A stretch of DNA of 17,668 nucleotides from an uncultured Caryophanales bacterium (GTDB lineage Bacteria; Bacillota_I; Bacilli_A; RFN20; CAG-826). How positions within the stretch are numbered: position 1 is the stretch's first letter; each line of letters opens with the position of its first letter. A program made the translations under genes and the position numbers. The stretch covers positions 1 through 17,668 of the forward strand of contig CALAWM010000064.1 of assembly GCA_937895315.1 (NCBI GenBank). Direction: 5' to 3'. Positions 7,587 through 13,161 of this stretch are shown in pieces. The notes below the pieces were generated by a model. That model saw only the letters and a program-made list of their open reading frames with translations. It was not told the origin of the DNA and made no database searches.

Positions 7587-7663
7587 TGGCGCGCCCGACA
7601 CGACTCGAACGTGTGACCCCAACCTTCGGAGGGTTGTACTCTATCCATCTGAGCTACGAGCGC
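7587..7663 (-). tRNA. tRNA-Arg(CCG)
   Basis: A 77-nt tRNA with acceptor GCGCTCG/CGGGCGC (one T-G pair), discriminator G, encoded CCA, anticodon stem CAACC/GGTTG and loop CTCCGAA (anticodon CCG, reads CGG). It has its own promoter and terminator. Confidence 0.95.
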
Positions 7664-7674
7664 ACTGCCTAAAT

Positions 7675-7702
7675 ATATTACGTTAATTTTCGGAAATTGC
7701 AA
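7675..7702 (-). promoter_or_regulatory. promoter of tRNA-Arg(CCG)
   Basis: TTGCAA (7697-7702), 16-nt spacer, TAATAT (7675-7680), 11 nt before the tRNA 5' end. It occupies the gap directly after the ZIP stop codon. Confidence 0.6.
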
Positions 7703-7706
7703 GGAA

Positions 7707-8534
7707 TTAAGATAAAACAACATCAAGAATCATCATAATAAGGAAGCCGGCCATAACCGCGAAAGTGCCATGGTGTTCGGTTTCACTAAGTTTTGCTTCA
7801 GGAATTAGTTCTTCCACAACTACATAAAGCATCGCTCCTGCGGAGAAACTTAAAAACCACGGTAAGAGTTCTTGGAAGAAAGCCGCAAAAAGGAAGGCAA
7901 GAATGGCGCCAATTGGTTCAACAATTGCACTAATAACTCCAAAACCAAAGGCTTTTCCTTTATGATCAAGTCTTTGAGCCATAGGAAGACTAACCGCCGC
8001 ACCTTCGGGAATGTTTTGAATGGCAATCCCAATGGCTAAAGCAAGTGCACCATAAATTGTTAAATCAGTTGTTCCAGGGTTTAAAGTTCCATTATAAGCG
8101 ACGGCAAAGGCAAAGCCAACAGCAATTCCTTCCGGAAAGTTATGAATCGTCATCGCTAAAAATAGTTTGGCGTCGCGACTCAAGGTTTTGGTTGGTAATC
8201 CTTCGCTTGTTTTCGAGCGTTGATGAAAGTGCGGGACAAGTTTATCAACTCCCCACATCAAAAGGACTCCTAATCCAAAGCCAAGTACGACCGGGATAAT
8301 CGCAAGTTTTCCCCAACCATTGGTTGTTGCATATTCTAAACTTGGAATAATTAAAGACCAAATCGAAGCCGCAATCATGATGCCGGCGGCGAAACCTAAT
8401 AGAATAGAGTTCAACTTATCGCTAATTTGACCACGAAATAAGAAAACCGCTAACGAACCAATTGTTGTCGCTAAAAAAGGCACACTCATCCCGATAATAA
8501 TTGTCCAAAATTCGATTGCTGTTAATCCACTCAT
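7707..8534 (-). CDS. ZIP-family divalent metal transporter (GufA/ZupT-like)
   Basis: Predicted to import zinc or other divalent metals across the cell membrane. The 275-residue protein has about eight membrane helices and the ZIP binuclear metal signatures: HNFPEG in helix 4 (residues 131-136), QNIPEG in helix 5 (172-177; Gln-Asn rather than His-Asn is usual for the GufA group) and the acidic pair EEL in a later helix (241-243). A His-containing loop (PHFHQRSK, 101-108) lies before helix 4. Its ATG overlaps the TGA of the upstream thioesterase (ATGA), and the nearest ribosome-like sequence (GAGGT) is about 12 nt away, so translation is probably coupled. Metal specificity cannot be told from sequence. 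Confidence 0.9.
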   Translation of the reverse strand: MSGLTAIEFWTIIIGMSVPFLATTIGSLAVFLFRGQISDKLNSILLGFAAGIMIAASIWSLIIPSLEYATTNGWGKLAIIPVVLGFGLGVLLMWGVDKLVPHFHQRSKTSEGLPTKTLSRDAKLFLAMTIHNFPEGIAVGFAFAVAYNGTLNPGTTDLTIYGALALAIGIAIQNIPEGAAVSLPMAQRLDHKGKAFGFGVISAIVEPIGAILAFLFAAFFQELLPWFLSFSAGAMLYVVVEELIPEAKLSETEHHGTFAVMAGFLIMMILDVVLS

Positions 8535-9250
8535 TGTTTGATTGTTACCTCACTATTAAAGATAATTGTATCAGTTTTATGCCCGCTAATTGCGATTTTA
8601 TTATTGCTACTTTGTTTCTTTAAAATAATTTTCTCACCACTTAAGGCTTCATTATTATAAAAGATTACAATATTTTTTATTACTTCATTACTTTGGAGTT
8701 GTAAATAATCAAAAATTATATTGCCGTATTTAGAATTATTTAAATGGCCGTTTTCATCTATTTCACTTGGACGAACGATATGTGTACCCACTTCTTCACT
8801 TGGTTCTTCAAGCCGCGGAAAGTCGGTTGTGAAAAGTATTTCTTGATGATAACTCGCTAGTGGGTATTGATAAAGGGAAGTGTTAGCTATTCTCCGCTTT
8901 ATCGTATCGACAAGAACCCATCGACTTCGGGCAACAAGGATTATTTCATTCGTGGCTAAATCAATAATTTTATAAAAACGATCAAAGTAAAAACGTGTGG
9001 GTAATGTCGGCCATGTTATAACCTTTACTTCTACAGGTGTATTAGGAAATGATTTGAAGTCTAATTCGGTGCGGGCAATAACCCAAAATAATCCGATTTT
9101 TTCAAGATCTTCTTTGCCTGCTCCTAGGGTATAGGCGTGGCGCGCGGCAATATTTTGTAAAAGATCAAGCGCTCCTTGAACACTTAAGTGATTATATGGA
9201 TCATAATAGTTTGTTGTTAAGTTATAGGTTGTTTCATAAATGTTTTGCAT
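8531..9250 (-). CDS. acyl-ACP thioesterase (FatA/FatB family)
   Basis: Releases free fatty acids from acyl carrier protein. The 239-residue product is a double hot-dog protein. The first half begins YETTYNLTTNYYDPYNHLSV and contains IGLFWVIARTELDF; the second half has the catalytic D-x-N-x-H motif in EIDENGHLNNSKY (Asp165, Asn167, His169). The ATG at 9250 is chosen because AGGAAG lies 7 nt upstream and the product then begins at the usual family start; the frame stays open further upstream but only by running through tRNA-Leu. The gene follows the tRNA by 23 nt without a terminator and overlaps the ZIP gene by 4 nt. It ends in TGA, the only TGA stop among the genes here. Free fatty acids could feed a DegV/FakB-like protein such as the one at 13162-14022. 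Confidence 0.9.
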   Translation of the reverse strand: MQNIYETTYNLTTNYYDPYNHLSVQGALDLLQNIAARHAYTLGAGKEDLEKIGLFWVIARTELDFKSFPNTPVEVKVITWPTLPTRFYFDRFYKIIDLATNEIILVARSRWVLVDTIKRRIANTSLYQYPLASYHQEILFTTDFPRLEEPSEEVGTHIVRPSEIDENGHLNNSKYGNIIFDYLQLQSNEVIKNIVIFYNNEALSGEKIILKKQSSNNKIAISGHKTDTIIFNSEVTIKQ

Positions 9251-9273
9251 ACAATTCTTCCTATTCCAATTAA

Positions 9274-9358
9274 TGGTGCAGCCAGAGAGATTTGAACTCT
9301 CACATTTTGCAATACAAGCTTCTGAGACTTGCGCGTCTACCAGTTCCGCCATGGCTGC
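9274..9358 (-). tRNA. tRNA-Leu(CAG)
   Basis: An 85-nt class II tRNA with acceptor GCAGCCA/TGGCTGC, discriminator A, encoded CCA and anticodon loop CTCAGAA (anticodon CAG, reads CUG). It heads the thioesterase-ZIP transcript. Confidence 0.95.
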
Positions 9359-9367
9359 ATCTAACAT

Positions 9368-9376
9368 ATTTTATCA
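9368..9376 (-). promoter_or_regulatory. extended -10 promoter of tRNA-Leu(CAG) and downstream genes
   Basis: TGa-TAAAAT with the box 9 nt before the mature tRNA 5' end; no clear -35. It is back to back with the promoter region of the plus-strand gene at 9461. Confidence 0.6.
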
Positions 9377-9424
9377 TTAAATAATTTCAGCGATTATTAG
9401 AAGGATAAGGAAAAAGCATAATAG

Positions 9425-9453
9425 TTGAGCGAATACGCATTGTATGGGAAAAT
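9425..9453 (+). promoter_or_regulatory. candidate promoter for the CxxC membrane protein gene
   Basis: TTGAGC (9425-9430), 17-nt spacer ending in TGg, GAAAAT (9448-9453). The box ends only 7 nt before the ATG at 9461, so the mRNA would be leaderless. Each hexamer matches consensus at 4 of 6 positions. Confidence 0.4.
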
Positions 9454-9460
9454 AGGCTAT

Positions 9461-9964
9461 ATGTTAAAGACCGTATTACAAAAACTAAAAACGAAAAATT
9501 ACATCCTAACGATGCTTGGTTATTTTGCTTTTTTCTTAGCCTTATATACAGTATTAGATTATCTAAATAGTCCTTATCCCATGATGAGTGCAACATATGG
9601 GTGGTGGTTAGTGTTAATTAACATTACCCTAAATACGATTATGGCCGCTTTAAGTGCTTTCTTAATTGGGGCAACATCGGCCCAATTTGATTTTAGTAAG
9701 AAAAGCAGTAAGGGGGCAAACGCCACTTATGCTTCAATTATCTTTGGCGTCTTTACTTACGGATGTACCCCTTGTGTTATTAGTTTCTTAGCCGCGATTG
9801 GCATTTCGTTTAGTGTCGCGGTCCTTCCTTTAGCAGGACTTCCTTATAAATTTATGTCTTTTGGATTATTAATTCTTGGTCTTATTTGGGTGTTAGTAGC
9901 CATCAATAAAACAACCTGTAAGGTCAATACAACCAAAGATGATAAAACCATTATCTTAAAATAA
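9461..9964 (+). CDS. hypothetical membrane protein with intramembrane CxxC
   Basis: I do not recognise the family. The 167-residue product has four or five hydrophobic helices (about 16-34, 47-70, 88-105, 108-124 and 132-149). A Cys-x-x-Cys lies within or next to a helix (TYGCTPCVISFL, about residues 99-110), and a further Cys lies in the short cytoplasmic-looking tail (KTTCKVNTTK). A membrane CxxC suggests a redox or metal role, as in CcdA/VKOR or mercury/copper permeases, but no such family signature is present. The ATG at 9461 is chosen over an in-frame TTG at 9425, because that TTG coincides with a candidate -35 box and adds only polar residues. The only ribosome-like sequence is a weak AGG very close to the start. 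Its stop abuts the stop of the convergent GH13 gene with no base between. Confidence 0.65.
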   Translation: MLKTVLQKLKTKNYILTMLGYFAFFLALYTVLDYLNSPYPMMSATYGWWLVLINITLNTIMAALSAFLIGATSAQFDFSKKSSKGANATYASIIFGVFTYGCTPCVISFLAAIGISFSVAVLPLAGLPYKFMSFGLLILGLIWVLVAINKTTCKVNTTKDDKTIILK

Positions 9965-11245
9965 TTAAATAAAGAAAATTAAAGGTTCATCAATCACAAG
10001 TGAACCTTTTTTTATGGCAAATGTATTCCCGGTGATGATGTTTTCATAGACTCCTTCTTCAATTAAAACATTAACTTCTACTTCTTTCCCACATAAATTG
10101 AAAATACCGTAAAGGCGTTCTTCATCACTTATAAGGCGCGCGACAATAACACCTTCATTGGCATTATTTAAAATCGAAAAAGTATGAACATCTTTAAAGA
10201 TCGGATACTTTTTCATATCTACTAATTGTTTAATAAATTTATAAAATTCTTCATCTTTAATCTCTAAATCAACTTTATCAACATCAAAAAGGGTTGGACG
10301 ATGTTTGGCTTTCATCTCTTGACCAGCGTAAAGAAAACCAACACCATTTTGGAAAAAGGACCATGCGGTAACATTACGGAGTACTAATTCATTTTTGCAA
10401 AGATCATTGATGCGGGAAGTATCATGATTTTCAATGGTGCGAATTTTTAAATAACCAAGTGGATAGTTTGCTTCTTGATACCGGACTAAATCTAAGTATG
10501 CATTTAATGTGCCATTTCCCTCTAAATAAGCTTTAAATGAAGGATAGACATCATAGTCATAAAGAATATCAAAGGCACGGTACATTTCAAGATCACTATG
10601 TCCCACATGATTATTAGCATTTAAAAAAGTAAGAAAATGGGGTTCGACTGATTCACTTAGCCAGATTAAGTCTTGATCAACTTTATCTAATTCTTCTCGA
10701 ATATATTCCCAAAAAGCAATTGGCACGAGCGGGGCAACGTCGGCCCGGTAGCCATCAACGCCAATATTTGCCCAGTACACGAGCATGTCTTTCATATATA
10801 CCCAAAGATCTTTATTGTTGTAATCTAAATCAATAATGTCACTCCAGTCGCCGATCTTATTGCCAAGTTTACCGTTTTTATAAAAGTAAAATTCCGGGTG
10901 TTCTTTTAGTAATACTGCATCAGGGCTCGTGTGATGTAGAACAATATCAATCATAACTTTGAAGCCGAAAGAATGCACGGCATGAAGGAAAGATTGAAAG
11001 TCTTCTAAAGTGCCTAATTCTGGGTTTACTTTGTAATAATCCTTAATGGCATAAGGGCTTCCTAACGTCCCTTTCCGGGCAATTTCGCCAATGGGATGAA
11101 TGGGTAATAAATATAAAATATCGACTCCCAGGGCTTTTATCCGTGGTAAGTCACTTATTAGGGCAGTGAATGTCCCTTCTTTCGTATGATTACGGACATA
11201 GATTTGGTAGATTGTTTGGTTTTTTAAATATAATTTTCTTTTCAT
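9965..11245 (-). CDS. cytoplasmic alpha-amylase-family glycosidase (GH13)
   Basis: A 426-residue (beta/alpha)8-barrel glycosidase without signal peptide, so it probably acts on internalised malto-oligosaccharides or glycogen-like substrates. Conserved regions: I, MIDIVLHHTS (residues 98-107, His-His where Asn-His is common); II, GYRADVAPLVP with nucleophile Asp169; III, IWLSESVEP with acid Glu198; IV, IENHDTSR with Asp275. A short beta-rich C-terminal domain follows (about 365-426). The subfamily cannot be set by eye; neopullulanase, amylase or sucrose/trehalose-active forms are possible. No Shine-Dalgarno precedes the ATG at 11245, but an extended -10 (TGt-TACACT) ends 6 nt upstream, so a leaderless mRNA is likely. 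No downstream start would keep the N-terminal barrel strand (QTIYQIYVRN). Confidence 0.88.
   Translation of the reverse strand: MKRKLYLKNQTIYQIYVRNHTKEGTFTALISDLPRIKALGVDILYLLPIHPIGEIARKGTLGSPYAIKDYYKVNPELGTLEDFQSFLHAVHSFGFKVMIDIVLHHTSPDAVLLKEHPEFYFYKNGKLGNKIGDWSDIIDLDYNNKDLWVYMKDMLVYWANIGVDGYRADVAPLVPIAFWEYIREELDKVDQDLIWLSESVEPHFLTFLNANNHVGHSDLEMYRAFDILYDYDVYPSFKAYLEGNGTLNAYLDLVRYQEANYPLGYLKIRTIENHDTSRINDLCKNELVLRNVTAWSFFQNGVGFLYAGQEMKAKHRPTLFDVDKVDLEIKDEEFYKFIKQLVDMKKYPIFKDVHTFSILNNANEGVIVARLISDEERLYGIFNLCGKEVEVNVLIEEGVYENIITGNTFAIKKGSLVIDEPLIFFI
9981..10013 (+). terminator. terminator of the CxxC membrane gene, inside the GH13 coding end
   Basis: Nine-pair stem AAAGGTTCA / TGAACCTTT (9981-9989 with 10001-10009), 11-nt loop, then a T run to 10013 on the plus strand. 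The minus-strand reading also ends T-rich, so it may work both ways. It lies within the last 16 codons of the convergent GH13 gene. Confidence 0.78.
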
Positions 11246-11251
11246 ACTATT

Positions 11252-11260
11252 AGTGTAACA
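11252..11260 (-). promoter_or_regulatory. extended -10 directly before the GH13 start
   Basis: TGt-TACACT, with the box ending 6 nt before ATG 11245. No good -35. It lies 25 nt past the T run of the tRNA-Ala terminator, so the gene needs its own promoter. Confidence 0.45.
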
Positions 11261-11284
11261 AATAAAAAGACTATTTTCTTGGAG

Positions 11285-11311
11285 GAAAAAAGAAAACCGC
11301 CCTTCGGCGGA
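11285..11311 (-). terminator. terminator of tRNA-Ala(GGC)
   Basis: Stem CCGCC / GGCGG (11297-11310) with a 4-nt loop, followed on the minus strand by TTTTCTTTTTT. It starts 11 nt past CCA. Confidence 0.88.
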
Positions 11312-11321
11312 TACAATTTAA

Positions 11322-11397
11322 TGGTGGAGCCGGCGAGGATCGAACTCGCTACCTCTTCCATGCCATGGAAGCGCTCTCCCAGGTGAGCTACGGCCCC
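11322..11397 (-). tRNA. tRNA-Ala(GGC)
   Basis: A 76-nt tRNA with acceptor GGGGCCG/CGGCTCC (one G-T pair), discriminator A, encoded CCA, anticodon stem CTTCC/GGAAG and loop ATGGCAT (anticodon GGC, reads GCC/GCU). Own promoter and terminator. Confidence 0.95.
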
Positions 11398-11411
11398 ATA
11401 ATTGCTTGTTT

Positions 11412-11440
11412 ATATTAATACTATTTCTGACTATTGTCAA
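11412..11440 (-). promoter_or_regulatory. promoter of tRNA-Ala(GGC)
   Basis: Perfect TTGACA (11435-11440), 17-nt spacer, TAATAT (11412-11417), 14 nt before the tRNA. It starts 10 nt after the stop of the ASCH gene. Confidence 0.8.
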
Positions 11441-11450
11441 CTGATTTTAT

Positions 11451-11789
11451 TTAACGGAGTTTTATCTTTATCGCTAACACTCCGTATTTATTTATTAAGG
11501 CATCGCTGTAATATTTATTCATATCTAAATAAGAGGCATTATCTTTCGTTTTATATCCCAAAACTTCAGGATCAAAAGCATTATAAAGTTCTTTAAAACT
11601 TGGAAAAGTCCTTAGTTGAATAACTTCAGCAGTAATGGTTTCTTCACATCTATTATTTTTAAAAACAATGAAATCACCAATTTGGATTAACTTGCGCTTT
11701 TCGTCAAAAAGTCGCATTTCAATACGTTTAGTTCCCTCTTTTATTAGAAGGAAGGGTTCATTATGTAAATTTAGATAGTGGGTTTTCAT
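11451..11789 (-). CDS. ASCH-domain protein
   Basis: A 112-residue single-domain protein of the ASCH (PUA-like, RNA-binding) superfamily. The signature is near the N-terminus: LHNEPFLLIKEGTKRIEMRLFD with the K-x-I-E-x-R core (residues 21-26), followed by IQIGDFIVFKN, the basin strand common to PUA folds. Some small ASCH proteins (YqfB type) hydrolyse N4-acetylcytidine; others have no known role, so function is left open. The ATG at 11789 lies only 6 nt (all T) after the CCA end of tRNA-Arg(CCT), and there is no Shine-Dalgarno. A later Met25 would delete the signature. The gene is probably expressed from the tRNA promoter and is followed by the tRNA-Ala promoter. Confidence 0.75.
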   Translation of the reverse strand: MKTHYLNLHNEPFLLIKEGTKRIEMRLFDEKRKLIQIGDFIVFKNNRCEETITAEVIQLRTFPSFKELYNAFDPEVLGYKTKDNASYLDMNKYYSDALINKYGVLAIKIKLR

Positions 11790-11795
11790 AAAAAA

Positions 11796-11871
11796 TGGCG
11801 CGCTAGGGAGGATTCAAACCTCCGACCTACCGCTTAGGAGGCGATTGCTCTATCCACTGAGCTACCAGCGC
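11796..11871 (-). tRNA. tRNA-Arg(CCT)
   Basis: A 76-nt tRNA with acceptor GCGCTGG/CTAGCGC (one G-T pair), discriminator G, encoded CCA and anticodon loop CTCCTAA (anticodon CCT, reads AGG). It directly precedes the ASCH gene. Confidence 0.95.
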
Positions 11872-11880
11872 ACTAAGTTA

Positions 11881-11889
11881 ATAATAACA
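11881..11889 (-). promoter_or_regulatory. extended -10 promoter of tRNA-Arg(CCT) and ASCH gene
   Basis: TGt-TATTAT, with the box 9 nt before the tRNA 5' end; no clear -35. It is divergent from the kinase gene at 11921. Confidence 0.6.
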
Positions 11890-11908
11890 AAAATAACGCA
11901 ATAAGTAG

Positions 11909-11914
11909 TAGAAT
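11909..11914 (+). promoter_or_regulatory. -10-like box directly before the LicA-like gene
   Basis: TAGAAT ends 6 nt before ATG 11921, with no convincing -35. Only AGG, 1 nt from the ATG, resembles a ribosome site, so a leaderless mRNA is the simplest reading. Confidence 0.35.
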
Positions 11915-11920
11915 ATAGGC

Positions 11921-12796
11921 ATGCAAAAAGCCAATATTATTAAAACATTTCAAAAATATCTTAATACTAAAGATGTAACGCTCACCTATATTGAAAGATT
12001 TCTGGGGGGAATGAGTAATTACACTTATCACGTCATCGTTAATGGTCAAGACTATGTGATTCGAATCGCGAATAAAGACGGCAAAGAGTATGTAAGTTAT
12101 GCTGGCGAAAAACTTCATCTTTTTCTTTTAGAACCCTTTAATATTACAAGCAAAACATTATTTTATGATACAGAAACCGGGCACAAGATTAGTGAATATT
12201 TACCAGGACAAAACATTACGTCAACTTTAACTGAGGACGATTATATTGGCGTGGCAAAAGCCTTACACACCCTTCATGACTTACCGATTGAAGGCCTGGA
12301 TTATGATGAAATTAATCGCTTAAAGCGTTATGAAAAACCAATAAAAAGCGACTTATCGGACACATACTTTTCCCTTAAAAAATACTGGATTAATGAATTT
12401 AAGGCCGTTTATGCGGCATTTCCCAAAGTTTTTACCCATGGCGATGCTCAACGTTCAAACATTGTTAAACATGAAGCAACTTATACTTTGGTCGATTTTG
12501 AATTCGCCGGCAATAATGATCCCTTCTTTGATATCGCTAGTTTTGGCAACATTAGTTTCAATGATAGTTTAAATTTACTAGACTATTATCTTGGGCGCAA
12601 AGCAAAACCATATGAAATAAGAAGAGTGATGTTTTATCGCCTCTTTCAAGTATTACAGTGGCATGTGGTCGCTCTAGCAAAACACATGAAGGGTCAAAGT
12701 GAAAAACTCCATATTGATTTTAAAAAATATAGCGATCATTACCTTAGTTTTGCTCAAGAACTTAGTGACAAAATAAAAGCACTACCGGTTAAGTAG
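11921..12796 (+). CDS. LicA-like choline/ethanolamine kinase family phosphotransferase
   Basis: A 291-residue kinase of the aminoglycoside phosphotransferase/choline kinase fold. Visible motifs are the nucleotide loop FLGGMSNYTYHV (residues 27-38), Brenner's motif THGDAQRSN (His173, catalytic Asp175, Asn180) and the metal-binding DFE (192-194) in LVDFEFAGNNDPFFDIA. The spacing and the GNNDPFFDIA segment match LicA-type choline kinases, which make phosphocholine for lipid or surface-glycan decoration; thiamine or small-molecule kinases of the same fold are alternatives. No choline transporter or cytidylyltransferase is nearby. The start has no useful ribosome site. The TAG stop lies inside the stem of its terminator. 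Confidence 0.78.
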   Translation: MQKANIIKTFQKYLNTKDVTLTYIERFLGGMSNYTYHVIVNGQDYVIRIANKDGKEYVSYAGEKLHLFLLEPFNITSKTLFYDTETGHKISEYLPGQNITSTLTEDDYIGVAKALHTLHDLPIEGLDYDEINRLKRYEKPIKSDLSDTYFSLKKYWINEFKAVYAAFPKVFTHGDAQRSNIVKHEATYTLVDFEFAGNNDPFFDIASFGNISFNDSLNLLDYYLGRKAKPYEIRRVMFYRLFQVLQWHVVALAKHMKGQSEKLHIDFKKYSDHYLSFAQELSDKIKALPVK

Positions 12797-12804
12797 TGCT
12801 TTTT
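12775..12804 (+). terminator. bidirectional terminator containing the LicA-like stop codon
   Basis: Perfect 11-pair stem AAAAGCACTAC / GTAGTGCTTTT with a 7-nt loop and T runs on both sides. It can serve the plus-strand kinase and the minus-strand operon ending at 12823. The kinase stop TAG (12794-12796) is within the 3' arm. Confidence 0.85.
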
Positions 12805-12822
12805 ATTAATAAATAAGATAGA

Positions 12823-13152
12823 TTATTCTAACTCTGCAGTAGTGTCTTCTAATTCCATCCGTTGCCGACGGCGAGCTTTCTTTTCTTCAATAAGTTCCGC
12901 TTTTTGCCCGTTTACCGCAAGGGTGATGGCGCTTGCAACTGCGCTTAGGACTAATAGTAAACTACCAAAGACAAGGAAAGTCATTTTCATCGTCCGCGCG
13001 AAGTTATTGTTTGCGACCCGAATAACGTTATTAACATTACTTAGGCTCATGCCGACAAAATCTAAGACAATAAGGGTGAGACCACCAAGAGCAATAAGCC
13101 CAAATAAAACATAAAGAATTGTTTCTAACGTTTTTTGCTTTTGATTTAACAT
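12823..13152 (-). CDS. small two-helix membrane protein, unknown
   Basis: Not recognised. The 109-residue product has two hydrophobic helices (about 11-34 and 58-80) and a highly charged C-terminal tail (KAELIEEKKARRRQRM). The start at 13152 is certain: a full AGGAGG lies 6 nt upstream and overlaps the TAG stop of the DegV gene (TAGGAGG). It is the last gene of a four-gene operon that starts at the HAD phosphatase, and it reads into the bidirectional hairpin at 12775-12804. A role near the membrane in the same lipid-related operon is inference only. Confidence 0.72.
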   Translation of the reverse strand: MLNQKQKTLETILYVLFGLIALGGLTLIVLDFVGMSLSNVNNVIRVANNNFARTMKMTFLVFGSLLLVLSAVASAITLAVNGQKAELIEEKKARRRQRMELEDTTAELE

Positions 13153-13161
13153 AAGTTCCTC

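Noticed and set aside
8531..8533. Use of TGA as Trp (Mycoplasma code)
   Set aside because: Trp is written TGG in all recognised genes, lengths are normal when TGA is a stop, and reading past this TGA would add only a few codons within the ZIP gene.
9251..9367. Longer N-terminus for the thioesterase reaching through the tRNA-Leu region
   Set aside because: The extension is a translation of tRNA-Leu in an open frame; ATG 9250 has a good ribosome site and fits family length.
9425..9460. TTG start for the CxxC membrane protein
   Set aside because: TTG lies in a likely -35 box, and the added residues are polar and not part of a helix.
11402..11596. Plus-strand open frame opposite the ASCH gene
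   Set aside because: It runs antisense to the ASCH gene and the tRNA-Ala promoter, has no ribosome site and no recognisable protein character.
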